The notes beneath the pieces were generated by a model that ran no database searches, was not told the DNA's origin, and saw only the letters and a program-made list of their open reading frames with translations. A program made the position numbers and the translations under genes. Below are positions 31,837 through 41,271 of a stretch of DNA of 64,000 nucleotides, piece after piece. The stretch lies in contig NZ_CP011924.1 of assembly GCF_000238315.3 (NCBI RefSeq), positions 2,671,501 to 2,735,500 on the forward strand, in the 5' to 3' direction. Position 1 is the stretch's first letter, and each line of letters begins with the position of its first letter. The DNA is from Pseudoalteromonas piscicida. Its GTDB lineage: Bacteria > Pseudomonadota > Gammaproteobacteria > Enterobacterales > Alteromonadaceae.

Positions 31837-32262
31837 TTACTTTCCTTCGGGTCTGCGTACGACCTCTATTATTTCCGTTGTTGAAATTGATGGGGTGCGC
31901 TCCAAGTAAACCACATCACAGATATCTTTATATATATCGAACTTGTCTTTCCAATCATCACCCATCACCAGAATATCGGCATCAAAGTCTTTGATATATT
32001 GCGCTTTTAGCTCCAGAGATTCTTCCACAAACACCTCATCTACAAATCGCAATGAGCTAATGATTTTTAGGCGATCTGCTATTGAGTATATTGGATTTCT
32101 ACCTTTTTTCGAAAAGTTAAGTTCATCCGATGAGATCCCCACAATGAGATAATCACCCAGAGCTTTCGCACGCTCTAAAATATTGACATGACCAACGTGG
32201 AATACATCAAAGGTTCCAAATGTGATAACTTTTTTCAACTTGGCTCTCTTTCTAATCAGCAC
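31837..32262 (-). CDS. Cytidylyltransferase-like protein (TagD family)
   Basis: Small nucleotidyltransferase of about 135-141 residues with the motifs GTFDVFHVGHVNIL and the C-terminal RTPSISTTEII, as in glycerol-3-phosphate cytidylyltransferase (RTEGISTT). A TTG at 32241 (LKKVITFGTFD) with AAGAGAG upstream may be the true start, giving the usual TagD N-terminus. The reaction would make a CDP-activated polyol for a surface polymer. No polymer cluster is adjacent, so the substrate is uncertain. Confidence 0.82.
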   Translation of the reverse strand: MLIRKRAKLKKVITFGTFDVFHVGHVNILERAKALGDYLIVGISSDELNFSKKGRNPIYSIADRLKIISSLRFVDEVFVEESLELKAQYIKDFDADILVMGDDWKDKFDIYKDICDVVYLERTPSISTTEIIEVVRRPEGK

Positions 32263-32486
32263 GGTTTGAGCTGTAACCCACTATGGCATTTATTTGTTGC
32301 TAAAACCGTGACGAACTTTACGACAATTTGGCTATTAGATTACAGAATTAAGCATCAAAATTCAGCTTATACTTTACTCTTTTGGATTAAGAACAGTAAT
32401 TCCAATAAACAACACAATTTATCTGCAAGGACAAGTTTACTAACAAAATACAAACAAACCTCTCTGCAAGCTTTTTGCTATCGAGC

Positions 32487-32906
32487 CTACAGCTTGATCA
32501 CTTCACTTCGCATCGGTGCTAGGCGGGCCAGAACTTGATTTTGTACAGAGTGAGCAATCCCAACCTCATTCATTGCGTTGATCAAGAGATCAACCACTCG
32601 ATTAAAGTCAGACTCACTAATAGCCATGCCGGTGTGGATCTGCACCATGCTATCACCTTCATAATCACAAGGGCCATCTAAGGTATCGCACAGATGAGTG
32701 ATAAACCCTTCACGAAAATGCCTAACATTGGACTCTCTAAAATACGGTAAAATAACGTCATCATTGCCAATCTGTTTAATAAACGCATCTACTAGCTTTT
32801 CTGCGCCGGCGTTGCCCCCTATTTGCTCATATAGGGAGGCTTGTGGAGTTGAAGCACTACACGCCACGAGGAAAAGCAAGATTGCCGTTAGTGATAGCCA
32901 TTTCAT
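32487..32906 (-). CDS. Group 1 truncated hemoglobin, lipoprotein form
   Basis: The N-terminal lipoprotein signal (MKWLSLTAILLFLVACSAS) predicts lipidation at Cys16. A truncated globin domain follows: YEQIGG at the start, a YF pair for the B10 region (ILPYFRES), and the proximal-histidine segment IHTGMAISESDF. A membrane-anchored extracytoplasmic globin is unusual. Binding of O2 or NO is expected from the family. It is the last gene of a four-gene operon with a GGDEF/EAL protein and directly abuts the DUF3034 gene. Confidence 0.85.
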   Translation of the reverse strand: MKWLSLTAILLFLVACSASTPQASLYEQIGGNAGAEKLVDAFIKQIGNDDVILPYFRESNVRHFREGFITHLCDTLDGPCDYEGDSMVQIHTGMAISESDFNRVVDLLINAMNEVGIAHSVQNQVLARLAPMRSEVIKL

Positions 32907-33734
32907 TTAAAAGTACCCCGTAACAGATAGATACCAACCCGTTTGAGAAGGCTGCCCTGCGATTTTGCCAAGGTCTAGCCATGCCGCCGTCACACTCACT
33001 GACTTATTCGGGATCCAAGCGACAAAAACATCTTTCCAATCTGATTCACCAAGTCCAAGGTTGTTGGATTTTTGGCGATATTCTGCACCGACAGCCCAAT
33101 GCCTAGATAAAAACACTGCACTGCTAGCTTCTAGTTGCCAAGGCGCACTGTCGTTAGCTCCACCATAACCTAGTATGCCAAGTTGATTAGCCCGAGAATG
33201 TCTCATCGTAATATTCCAGAACCAGTTATAACCGCCTACAGCGCCCAAATGCAGTTTGCTTGCAGCAAAGTAATAATCCGTTCCTGAGTCGTCTTCAGCG
33301 CCGAGCAAATTGGCAACCGTAGCATCATCCAGAGACTTATGTTGAATACCAAAGCTCAATTGTGGATATTTACTGTAGACGATATCGCCATATAGCCGCA
33401 CCTTGGCACCGACAATATCTTGCTCAATATCAAGATTAAGCGCATCCACATCGAAGTTTTGTCGAGCGAAACTTAACTCTACGCGGTTGAATAAGTTGGC
33501 TTGAACGCCACACACATCGAGCTGGTAGTCTTTCAGGCTAGCTCGGCTACAAAACCCGCTCGCCGCCCATTCATCTTCCGAAGCATATCCTGCAAGCTGC
33601 GCCCACGGCACAATGCCACCACCAGCACTACCCTCAACCTGTGACACCCCGGGAGTCGCTAGTAACTTTCCTGTTGCGGCGTAAGTTGGTCCGCACACTA
33701 TTAAACACACGGTAAAAACATTAGCCCACTTCAT
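32907..33734 (-). CDS. DUF3034-type outer-membrane protein
   Basis: Exported protein of 275 residues from the ATG at 33734 (MKWANVFTVCLIVCGPTYA signal). GKLLATPGVSQVEGSAGGGIVPWAQLAGY and a barrel-like rest ending WYLSVTGYF match the DUF3034 family, whose function is unknown. The start lies inside the end of the GGDEF/EAL gene, so translation is coupled. An upstream ATG at 33758 would place eight residues before the signal and is less likely. Confidence 0.8.
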   Translation of the reverse strand: MKWANVFTVCLIVCGPTYAATGKLLATPGVSQVEGSAGGGIVPWAQLAGYASEDEWAASGFCSRASLKDYQLDVCGVQANLFNRVELSFARQNFDVDALNLDIEQDIVGAKVRLYGDIVYSKYPQLSFGIQHKSLDDATVANLLGAEDDSGTDYYFAASKLHLGAVGGYNWFWNITMRHSRANQLGILGYGGANDSAPWQLEASSAVFLSRHWAVGAEYRQKSNNLGLGESDWKDVFVAWIPNKSVSVTAAWLDLGKIAGQPSQTGWYLSVTGYF

Positions 33735-36057
33735 TATACCTCCCCAACCACAGGTCAAAGTCTGCGGCTTTGAGTGGCTTACTTAGATAGTAACCTTGTG
33801 CATAATCACACTGCATTGACTCAAGTAGCACAAGCGATGCTTTGTCTTCAACGCCTTCCGCGACCACGCTAAAACCAAGTTGGTGACCAAGCGTGATGGT
33901 GGAGCGCACAATAAACTGGTCTTTTTCCGATTGAGCGAGCTTTAAAATAAATACCTTGTCGAGCTTCAGCTCATCAATAGGCAACATTTTTAATCGACCA
34001 AGGGAAGTTTGACCCACACCATAATCATCAAGCGAGACCTGCACGCCAAGCTGTTTGAGCGCTTGAAGAACCGCAATGCCTTTTTCCTCATTCTCAATCA
34101 TGTCTCGCTCAGTAAGCTCTATGGTGATCAACTCAGGTTTGACGTTATGTGTATCTAGTAGCGTCTTAAGATGAGACAAGAAGTTTTTATCTGCGATGTC
34201 TTGTGCCGATACATTAATGGCAGCCTTGATACGTTCACCTTGGCGTACCCAATTAGCAACTTGTGACACCACAGTCTTTACTACCCACTGAGTTAACTCA
34301 ACAATCAAACCTGATTGCTCGGCAAGATCGATAAATAGTTCGGGCGACACCCATTCACCATTTTTACGTTGCCAACGAATAAGAGACTCAACCTTATCAA
34401 TACGATTGGTTTTCATATTTAGCTTTGGTTGATAGGTCATAAAAAGCTGACCATCATCGTTGGCAATAGCGTGTTTTAGTTCATCAATAATTTGCAGACG
34501 CTCTAGATGGGCTTCATCTTCACCTGATTGGTAGTAGTAAACATCATGACCATCGTGCGCTGCAGTATCAACTGCGATCAAAGCCCGGCGAACGACATCC
34601 TCGGGAGTATGTGCCTGTTTGGGGTAATGCACTACGCCGATACTAAAGTGAAGCGAAATATCTAATCCCTGCACAGTGTAAGGCTTACTCAGGCCTTGAT
34701 TTAGCATCTCAGCACATTCAACAATACCAAGCACAGCACTTTGCGGATCGGCACACGCACTCGCTGGATGTGCAACTAAAAACTCATCACCACCAAGCCT
34801 AACATTCAATCCGCCTTCTGCTGTATTGATCTCCGCTATCCGTTTCGCCACGGCTTTAATGCAATCATCTCCTACCCGAGGGCCGAGCTTGTCATTGATA
34901 TGGCGTAATCCCTTTATGTCTATGGCAATAAAGTAATACTCTGCACCACTGCTGAGCATACTATGTAGTTTATCCAAAGCCGCATTACGATTAAAAAATC
35001 CAGTTAAATGGTCATGACTGGCTTGAAAGCGGATCTGCTCTTCACGCTGTTGAATGTCTTCGCCCATATCATTAAAAGCGTCAACGAGCTGGCAAATTTC
35101 TTGGGTAGGTCGAGCCTCTTCTAGCTTGGCTGAGTAATCCCCTTTAGCAAAGCGTTTTGCCAACTCAGTAAGCTTACTAAGCGGTGTCGTAAGATTCTTG
35201 GCAACAATACCACTGGTGATAAAACCAATAAGGATAGTACCTAGGGAGAGTAAAATAATGGTCAACACCATTTTATCGAATTCTTGATACTGAGTAGTTA
35301 AATCCGCACTGAGTACCAAACTCACCGGGTTACTTGCAAGAGAAGGTAAACTCACCTCTGCACTTTCATATACCGGATATTGGTTAAGCCACCGTGTCGT
35401 TTTTTGCGCCGCTAAGAAAGTAAATAAATCACCACCAAGTGCAAGAGTAGTCAGCGAACTTGCTTTTAGGTTATCAGCGGCACCAACAAAGCTCGTTTCC
35501 ATTCCTGTCAGCTCTTTGAGCTCTAGCGCCACAGCAGATCCAACCTCAAAGCCAATAATTGAGTATGCAATCGTTCTAGGTGCTCGCACAGGCAAAATAA
35601 TCACTTGATACAACTGCTCACTAAGCACCACAAAAGCTGAGTGGTCGGTATGGCTTTGCAACGCTTGCATCCAAGTTCTGGTATCGCTCGGGAAGTCGAG
35701 TCCTTCTCTGTTTGCGGAGATCAGGTCGCCTTTCACATCCAGCAGCAGCATTAAGTCGGCATCAATACGGCGAGAGTGATTAAGCAACACACTACTGATG
35801 GTTTGTGCGTCTCTTGTCGCGACCGCCTGTTTAAAGCCAAAGTCAGCGGTCAGTACAGTCGCCGCGGTAACCAATAGCTGCTCTCGCGCTTTTAAATATT
35901 GTTGATAAACATTTTGTGCCACTTGAATTTTTCTTTGCACTTGCGCTTCATTGAATTTACTTGTGGACCACCAAAAACTTGCCAAGCTCATCCCCGCCGT
36001 GACAAGGATAAGCAAAATACAGAGACTAATTATTTTATTTTTAAAGCTGTTATTCAT
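33721..36057 (-). CDS. Membrane GGDEF/EAL cyclic di-GMP enzyme
   Basis: Sensor enzyme of 778 residues: TM1 (about 9-29), a periplasmic sensing domain of about 230 residues, TM2 (about 263-285), HAMP (about 283-337), GGDEF (about 343-510) and EAL (about 525-772). The cyclase motif LGGDEF is intact at 421-426. The EAL signature reads ESLIRW (residues 557-562), keeping the metal-binding Glu; other phosphodiesterase residues (DDYG at 677-680, VAEGVED at 732-738) are present. Both activities are possible. The gene overlaps its neighbours at both ends in a cupredoxin/DUF3034/globin operon, which suggests a redox or gas stimulus. Confidence 0.92.
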   Translation of the reverse strand: MNNSFKNKIISLCILLILVTAGMSLASFWWSTSKFNEAQVQRKIQVAQNVYQQYLKAREQLLVTAATVLTADFGFKQAVATRDAQTISSVLLNHSRRIDADLMLLLDVKGDLISANREGLDFPSDTRTWMQALQSHTDHSAFVVLSEQLYQVIILPVRAPRTIAYSIIGFEVGSAVALELKELTGMETSFVGAADNLKASSLTTLALGGDLFTFLAAQKTTRWLNQYPVYESAEVSLPSLASNPVSLVLSADLTTQYQEFDKMVLTIILLSLGTILIGFITSGIVAKNLTTPLSKLTELAKRFAKGDYSAKLEEARPTQEICQLVDAFNDMGEDIQQREEQIRFQASHDHLTGFFNRNAALDKLHSMLSSGAEYYFIAIDIKGLRHINDKLGPRVGDDCIKAVAKRIAEINTAEGGLNVRLGGDEFLVAHPASACADPQSAVLGIVECAEMLNQGLSKPYTVQGLDISLHFSIGVVHYPKQAHTPEDVVRRALIAVDTAAHDGHDVYYYQSGEDEAHLERLQIIDELKHAIANDDGQLFMTYQPKLNMKTNRIDKVESLIRWQRKNGEWVSPELFIDLAEQSGLIVELTQWVVKTVVSQVANWVRQGERIKAAINVSAQDIADKNFLSHLKTLLDTHNVKPELITIELTERDMIENEEKGIAVLQALKQLGVQVSLDDYGVGQTSLGRLKMLPIDELKLDKVFILKLAQSEKDQFIVRSTITLGHQLGFSVVAEGVEDKASLVLLESMQCDYAQGYYLSKPLKAADFDLWLGRYNEVG

Positions 36058-36686
36058 TCATGTTGTCCAAAGCGCTCGCCAAAGGTATTACGCGGCGCTG
36101 GATAAGTTGTTTTTATTGTTACGGACATTGGCGCCGTTGTGTTCACTATTTGCACGGTTTGCCGACTATCTATGTCATTATCTTGATAAGGATGCCATAC
36201 CGTTACTTGTTTCGTAGAATTCGGCAAAGTTACTAATCCATTCGCATCAGATACCAATACTTGCTTGTCATCTGCAATGTAAATATAGCCCACCATAGAG
36301 TCGTGAATGTTACAACCTAACACCACTACACCAGCGTTTTCAAACTTAAGCGGTTGATTTGGCGTGCCAGCGTATAGCTTTAGCTCAAAAGGTTTTACCG
36401 CAGAAAACGAATAAACGTGATGACGGATATCATCGCTATTGGGAAAATTAACCAATTGTCCTTTTTGGATGGTCAGAATGAAAGGAACAAACTGTTTATT
36501 GATTTGATCCATAACCGCCACTGCTTTTGCTGCTGACTCGACAGGCTCGTCCGTCAATTCAACAACGGCATGCTGCAAGGGCTTGCCGCTGCCATCTAGC
36601 ACTGTTAATTGCCCGGCATTTGCGCAGTTTGAATCTAAAAGGAATAAAAAACAAAAACTTAGTAGGAGTAGAACAGACGTTCGCAT
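36054..36686 (-). CDS. Periplasmic cupredoxin-like protein (methylamine utilization type)
   Basis: Signal peptide ending in NCANA, then a cupredoxin-like fold of about 185 residues. The type I copper ligands appear as His in DIRHHVYSF (residues 89-90), Cys125, His128 and Met131 (LGCNIHDSM). Homologues are often labelled methylamine utilization protein, but no amine dehydrogenase is here. It leads the four-gene operon, overlapping the GGDEF/EAL gene by four bases, and could pass a copper or redox signal to that sensor. That link is inference. Confidence 0.85.
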   Translation of the reverse strand: MRTSVLLLLSFCFLFLLDSNCANAGQLTVLDGSGKPLQHAVVELTDEPVESAAKAVAVMDQINKQFVPFILTIQKGQLVNFPNSDDIRHHVYSFSAVKPFELKLYAGTPNQPLKFENAGVVVLGCNIHDSMVGYIYIADDKQVLVSDANGLVTLPNSTKQVTVWHPYQDNDIDSRQTVQIVNTTAPMSVTIKTTYPAPRNTFGERFGQHE

Positions 36687-36760
36687 ATCTGACTCTATTT
36701 TTTTGCAACAATTAGGTTAAGTAAAAGAGACCTTGCAATGAAAAGCAAGTGAATTGAGGA

Positions 36761-36794
36761 AATTGCCCTAATAAACTTGTCTATCAGGGCAATT
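36761..36794 (-). terminator. Possible terminator after purC
   Basis: Arms AATTGCCCT and AGGGCAATT (9 bp, perfect) are separated by 16 bases, just downstream of purC. The loop is long and no U-tract follows on the minus strand, so confidence is moderate. Confidence 0.55.
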
Positions 36795-36803
36795 GAAAAA
36801 TAA

Positions 36804-37904
36804 TTAATCTATTAAACCGTACTGCTTATCAAGAATATCAATAACTTCTTGGCGAGGATCAGCAGGGATCGTTAGTTCACGACCAACGATTTTACTTGCG
36901 ATCCCAACGTAAGTTTCGCTTACCGACATCATCACAGCTTCTGGCAAAAGATAATCGCGAGCAAGCGCTTCTCGCTCAGGCATGCGATCTTTATTAAGCA
37001 GCACATCGCTATCTGGTACATTGTTTATCAATAGCTGGCGGAAACCTTCTTTTGAGTTTTCAACGATCTTACTATCGCGATAAGCAGGGCCATCCCAAAT
37101 ACGTGACGAGTCAGGCGTACCCACTTCATCAATGTAAATTAGGCGCTCTTGGCCGTCTTTATCTTCAACGTAACCAAACTCAAATTTAGTATCAACAAAG
37201 ATCTGATCAAGCTTCTCAAGCTCTTTACTGATCAGGGCAAAGCCCTCGGTTAGCAACTGCTCGTACTTATCCACATCTGCCGCAGATTTAAAGTTGAACG
37301 CTGCAAGGTTATCTTCGATGTTTTTACGAGAGATGTTTACGTCATCCACTTCTGGTACGTCTGCTAAACCTTTGATGATCCCTTTGGTTGATGGTGTGAT
37401 TAAGACATTATCTAGTTTTTGATTGGCCTCTAAACCTTCTGGTAATTGCAAGCCACAAAACTCCCTTACGCCCTTTGCGTAATCGCGCCACATACTGCCG
37501 GTAATATATTGACGCGCAATCGCTTCAACTCTTACCGTACTGGCTTTACGCACAATCCAAACATAAGGATGTGGAATATCAACAATGTGATTACCTGCAA
37601 GGCCAGCTTTATCAAAAAGTGAAAACCAATGTGAAGCAACGCTGTTAAGCGCAATGCCCTTACCCGGTACACCGTTAAGACCATTTTCACCTTGCCAAAT
37701 ACAATCAAACGCTGAAATACGGTCTGAAATCACCATAATTGCCAGCTCTGTACCAACCGGGACTTGATAGCCTTTTTCTTCAATTAAACGTGCACTGTCG
37801 GCGTCGGTTAACCAATAAACTGAACGTACTTTACCACTGTGAACCGCACCTTTAGTGCGAATTGGAAGATCGTCATTAACGTCTAAAACTTTGTAGCTAC
37901 TCAT
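36804..37904 (-). CDS. purC: SAICAR synthase (long form)
   Basis: ATP-dependent condensation of CAIR with aspartate in purine synthesis. The 366-residue length matches the longer proteobacterial form. Signature regions are [44 protein letters not shown] and [16 protein letters not shown]. The start is ATG 37904 (GGAG six bases upstream); an ATG 13 codons upstream adds non-family residues. The gene is single and divergent from the ABC transporter genes. Confidence 0.94.
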   Translation of the reverse strand: MSSYKVLDVNDDLPIRTKGAVHSGKVRSVYWLTDADSARLIEEKGYQVPVGTELAIMVISDRISAFDCIWQGENGLNGVPGKGIALNSVASHWFSLFDKAGLAGNHIVDIPHPYVWIVRKASTVRVEAIARQYITGSMWRDYAKGVREFCGLQLPEGLEANQKLDNVLITPSTKGIIKGLADVPEVDDVNISRKNIEDNLAAFNFKSAADVDKYEQLLTEGFALISKELEKLDQIFVDTKFEFGYVEDKDGQERLIYIDEVGTPDSSRIWDGPAYRDSKIVENSKEGFRQLLINNVPDSDVLLNKDRMPEREALARDYLLPEAVMMSVSETYVGIASKIVGRELTIPADPRQEVIDILDKQYGLID

Positions 37905-38092
37905 TGTTACTCCAATGACAGGATGCGCCTTGCTAAAGGGCACAAAATAATGAGGGGGTTAGGGTCGCTATAATAGTCGAGCTGAACAAAAATCACAATT
38001 TAACTTACACGCTTGTTGTTGAGCTTAACTTAGTTTTGCTTTAGTCATTCTTGTTATACCATCACAACATTATTTGCCAGCGGTGAGGCGTT

Positions 38093-38785
38093 ATGCTTAC
38101 GATATCTCAATTACAGTTTACATGGCCTAAGTCGAGCACCCCGGTGCTAACCATACCTAAGCTACATATCGCCCGAGGTGAACACGTGTTTTTACATGGT
38201 CCAAGCGGCAGCGGTAAATCGACTTTGCTTGGATTGATTGCCGGCACCTTAGATTGCCAGCAGGGAGAAATTGAAATTGCAGGTACAAACGCGAGCGCAC
38301 TAAGCCGTGGCCAACGAGATAAGTTTAGAGCCGACCATATAGGTACTATTTTTCAGAACTTTAATTTGTTGCCCTATTTGTCGCCCATTGAAAACGTTAC
38401 CCTTGGCTGCGAATTTTCCAAAAAGCGCAGGCAAAACATTTTCTCACAGAATAAATCGCTTGAGCAGGAAGCCAAGATTCTGCTCTGTGATCTTGGTATA
38501 GACGAGCACACTCAGCAGCGCAGTGTCGCGGAGTTAAGTATTGGTCAACAGCAGCGCGTAGCCGCCGCTCGCGCATTTATAGGCAGGCCCGAAATCATTA
38601 TTGCCGACGAGCCAACCTCAGCCCTCGATGCCGACAGTCGTGATGGATTTATTAAATTACTCTTTAGCCAAGCCGCGGTTTACAGTGCATCTATTCTCTT
38701 TGTCAGTCACGATAAAAGCTTAGCGCCGTTATTTGATAGGCAAATAAGCTTGCCTGATTTACAACAAGGAGCACCGCTATGCTAA
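38093..38785 (+). CDS. ABC transporter ATP-binding protein (LolD/MacB class)
   Basis: ATPase of 230 residues with Walker A GPSGSGKST (residues 36-44), Q-loop at FQNFNLLPYLSPIENV, signature LSIGQQQRVAAARA and Walker B IIIADEPTSALD. It pairs with the FtsX-type permease whose start overlaps its end by seven bases. Such pairs handle lipoproteins, drugs, peptides or metals. The His-rich permease and DUF3299 partner here point to a metal-linked role, as inference. Confidence 0.92.
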   Translation: MLTISQLQFTWPKSSTPVLTIPKLHIARGEHVFLHGPSGSGKSTLLGLIAGTLDCQQGEIEIAGTNASALSRGQRDKFRADHIGTIFQNFNLLPYLSPIENVTLGCEFSKKRRQNIFSQNKSLEQEAKILLCDLGIDEHTQQRSVAELSIGQQQRVAAARAFIGRPEIIIADEPTSALDADSRDGFIKLLFSQAAVYSASILFVSHDKSLAPLFDRQISLPDLQQGAPLC

Positions 38786-40146
38786 TCAAACTTGCGTGGA
38801 AAAGTACGCTAAACCGAAAAGCCAGCGTCGCTCTAACGCTAGTGACCATTGCGATTAGTGTCATGTTACTGCTGTCGGTTGAGCGTGTACGCCAAGACGC
38901 AAAATCCAGCTTTGCGAACACGATTTCTGGCACAGACCTGATTGTCGGCGCACGTACTGGTGATATTCAGCTTTTGCTTTCAAGCGTATTTAGAATTGGT
39001 CACGCCAATAATGCCGTACAATGGCAAAGTTATGAGTACATTAAGGCACAGCGCGGCGTTGCGTGGAGTATTCCCATTAGCTTAGGTGATAGCCACAAAG
39101 GCTTTGCTGTGCTGGGCACAGATGCAAGTTACTTCAGCCATTATCAATACGCTAAAAAACAACACCTCACCTTTGCCGCTGGCCGACCATTTCACAATGG
39201 CAAAGAAGTGGTGCTTGGGGCTATGGTCGCAAAAAAGTTGGGTTATCAGCTAGGGCAAAAAATCGTCATTTCTCACGGTATGGGCAATACCAGTTTCCAT
39301 CATCATGATGACAATCCGCTGGTTATTTCTGGCATTTTGGCAGCCACAGGAACGCCTGTAGATAAAACGCTACATGTGCCGTTAAGTGCCATCGAGAGCA
39401 TGCATAGCTCAGGCCACAGCAAGCCATCTCGAATAGTTGCACGAAAACAAGATGCAACGCACCACGAGCATGAGCATGAGCATGAGCATGAGCATGAGCA
39501 TGAGCATGAGCATGAGCATGAGCATGACAGTAAAAACAATAATGCTCTAGTTCACAACCTCGACTCCAAACCCGGTGATTTAATTGGCTCGACAAAGCAA
39601 ATCACTGCATTTTTACTTGGCTTTGATTCACCGCTCTATACCCTCCAAGTGCGCAGAAATATTAATCAGTATAAAGGCGAGCCTTTGCTGGCAATTATGC
39701 CAGGGGTGACATTAAGAGAATTATGGGAAATGCTAGATATTGTCGAAAAAATCTTGCTTCTCATTACCCTTGCAGTGGTGTTGATAAGCTTGCTCGGCAT
39801 GTTAACCTCATTGCTCGCCACGTTGAACCAAAGGCGTCGAGAACTTGCTATCCTGCGCTCCGTTGGTGCGCGGCCTTGGCATATCTTTACGCTTCTCATC
39901 AGTGAAGCGATTTTTATCACCGTGTTGGGATGTGCTTTCGGTGTAGCGCTTTTCTATGCTCTGCTCATTGCTGCCCAATCCGGCCTACAGAGTCAATTTG
40001 GCGTAGTCCTAAGTATCTCAGCGCTCTCAACCTATGAACTCATGCTACTAAGCGTTATTATAGGTGCAGGTACTTTGATCGGCGCCATTCCTGCCGCCCG
40101 TGCTTATTTTTACTCGCTTGCCGATGGCATGCAAATTAAAACCTAA
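38779..40146 (+). CDS. FtsX-family ABC permease with His/Glu repeat
   Basis: MacB-type permease of 455 residues: TM1 (about 13-34), a large periplasmic domain, then three membrane segments (about 326-350, 371-399, 420-447). The periplasmic domain contains ten consecutive Glu-His pairs at residues 230-249, preceded by His-His, with other His-rich spots (SFHHHDDN). Such tracts commonly bind zinc, copper or nickel. The neighbours are its ATPase and a DUF3299 protein. It resembles transporters linked to zinc in vibrios (zrg-type), but I cannot confirm orthology. Confidence 0.88.
   Translation: MLIKLAWKSTLNRKASVALTLVTIAISVMLLLSVERVRQDAKSSFANTISGTDLIVGARTGDIQLLLSSVFRIGHANNAVQWQSYEYIKAQRGVAWSIPISLGDSHKGFAVLGTDASYFSHYQYAKKQHLTFAAGRPFHNGKEVVLGAMVAKKLGYQLGQKIVISHGMGNTSFHHHDDNPLVISGILAATGTPVDKTLHVPLSAIESMHSSGHSKPSRIVARKQDATHHEHEHEHEHEHEHEHEHEHEHDSKNNNALVHNLDSKPGDLIGSTKQITAFLLGFDSPLYTLQVRRNINQYKGEPLLAIMPGVTLRELWEMLDIVEKILLLITLAVVLISLLGMLTSLLATLNQRRRELAILRSVGARPWHIFTLLISEAIFITVLGCAFGVALFYALLIAAQSGLQSQFGVVLSISALSTYELMLLSVIIGAGTLIGAIPAARAYFYSLADGMQIKT
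39466..39525 (+). repeat. Ten perfect GAGCAT repeats inside permease gene
   Basis: Sixty bases made of ten uninterrupted GAGCAT hexamers encode (Glu-His)10. The unit length keeps frame whatever the copy number, so slippage would change only the length of the metal-binding tract. Long antisense frames over this stretch are artefacts of the repeat. Confidence 0.97.
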
Positions 40147-40156
40147 GAGGATCAAG

Positions 40157-40663
40157 ATGCAGTTAAGCGCACGAACTCACGTTTTTTACTTCATTGCATT
40201 CATCACTGCGATGGTATTCAGTGGTATTGCAAATGCGGCACCACCTAAAGAGATATTCTGGGAAGATTTAATTCCAAAAGGACATGTCCAGATCAGTAAT
40301 CAAGACGCAGCAAGCCATGATGGCGCCGAGCAAAATTGGGTGCAACCTGACTTAGACGCCCCAGTCGTCAAAGAGTTAGACGGTCAACTAGTCAGCTTAC
40401 CCGGCTTTGTTGTACCACTTGAAGGTGACAGTGAAGTGATCACCGAATTTTTGTTGGTTCCCTACTTTGGCGCTTGTATTCACGTGCCGCCGCCGCCACC
40501 GAACCAAATCGTTCATGTCAAAATCAAAGGCGGTGTTCCGATTGAAAGCCTATATGATGCAATCACAGTCAGTGGCACGATTAAGGTTTCTACTTGGAAG
40601 GGCGACATCGCGCAAACAGGTTATATGATGGAAGCCAAAGGCGTCGCGCCATTTGAGCTCTAA
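40157..40663 (+). CDS. DUF3299 periplasmic protein
   Basis: Exported protein of 168 residues with a signal peptide (ending SGIANA). The family core is visible as IFWEDLIPKGHVQI, LPGFVVPLEGD, LLVPYFGACIHVPPPPPNQIV and the C-terminal strand region. It starts at ATG 40157 (GAGGATC upstream); the ATG at 40100 lies inside the permease gene and is rejected. Third gene of the ABC operon, ten bases after the permease stop. Conserved Cys and His in YFGACIHVP could bind metal; this is inference. Confidence 0.88.
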   Translation: MQLSARTHVFYFIAFITAMVFSGIANAAPPKEIFWEDLIPKGHVQISNQDAASHDGAEQNWVQPDLDAPVVKELDGQLVSLPGFVVPLEGDSEVITEFLLVPYFGACIHVPPPPPNQIVHVKIKGGVPIESLYDAITVSGTIKVSTWKGDIAQTGYMMEAKGVAPFEL

Positions 40664-40684
40664 AAGTCATATAAATCACTAAAA

Positions 40685-40723
40685 AAGAGTGCCAATACTT
40701 AATTGAGCTTGATTGGCACTCTT
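40685..40723 (+). terminator. Terminator after DUF3299 gene
   Basis: A perfect 12-bp stem (AAGAGTGCCAAT/ATTGGCACTCTT) with a 15-base loop, 22 bases after the stop. T-richness after the stem is low, so it may also work from the other side for the 40763 gene. Confidence 0.75.
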
Positions 40724-40762
40724 ATCACTGCAAAACATACAATTTTATTTCTTTTATTTACC

Positions 40763-40996
40763 CTACTCAGTGGCAGGAACACTGGCATACACCAGTTCGA
40801 TGAGATTATTCATGGTTCGCGACTTTTGCATATACGCCTTTTCCATATACGCCAGCTCCTGAAGCTCAAATAAAGTACTCTCTACAAGAGAAAACCACTT
40901 AGTGGTCGTCTCAGCTATCTCAACCTCTCCGCGACTCGATTTTTTAAGTGCTTCATAGAGAATATTTAAGTCGTTATATTGACGTAGATAATCCAT
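40763..40996 (-). CDS. Hypothetical protein, 77 aa, helical
   Basis: Unrecognised small, acidic, all-helical protein with heptad-like leucine spacing (LYEALKKSSRGEVEIAE, LFELQELAYMEKAYM). GAGGG about five bases before the ATG supports translation. It is divergent from the HTH/peptide locus at 41272. No membrane segment. Possibly a regulatory or adaptor helix bundle, but nothing specific can be said. Confidence 0.55.
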   Translation of the reverse strand: MDYLRQYNDLNILYEALKKSSRGEVEIAETTTKWFSLVESTLFELQELAYMEKAYMQKSRTMNNLIELVYASVPATE

Positions 40997-41271
40997 ATCA
41001 CCCTCAGTCAGTTGTTACCCTTGTTTCATTTCACACTACAGTAACAAAAGCGTCGCTAAAAAATCTTGTCGAACCAACTTTTCTATTAAAATGATGAAAA
41101 TAAAGTGAAAAGTATAAGTGTATTTCTGAGCGCCACTTTCAGATCTTACTAATTAAATTTCCTCTTGCAGAAACATTTTTATTGATTACAATTACAAATT
41201 AACAAAGATTACACATAAAAATAACTTGGGTGGCACTGAGCAGACTCCCCATGCAAGAAAGGACTAAATTG

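Noticed and set aside
32188..32538. 116-codon plus-strand frame between the TagD-like and globin genes
   Set aside because: It overlaps the ends of two real genes on the other strand and has no family features; the 224-base gap probably holds the promoter of the TagD-like gene.
39303..39595. Two antisense frames over the GAGCAT repeat
   Set aside because: They consist of Ser-Cys and Ala-His runs made by the hexamer; the plus-strand permease explains the region.
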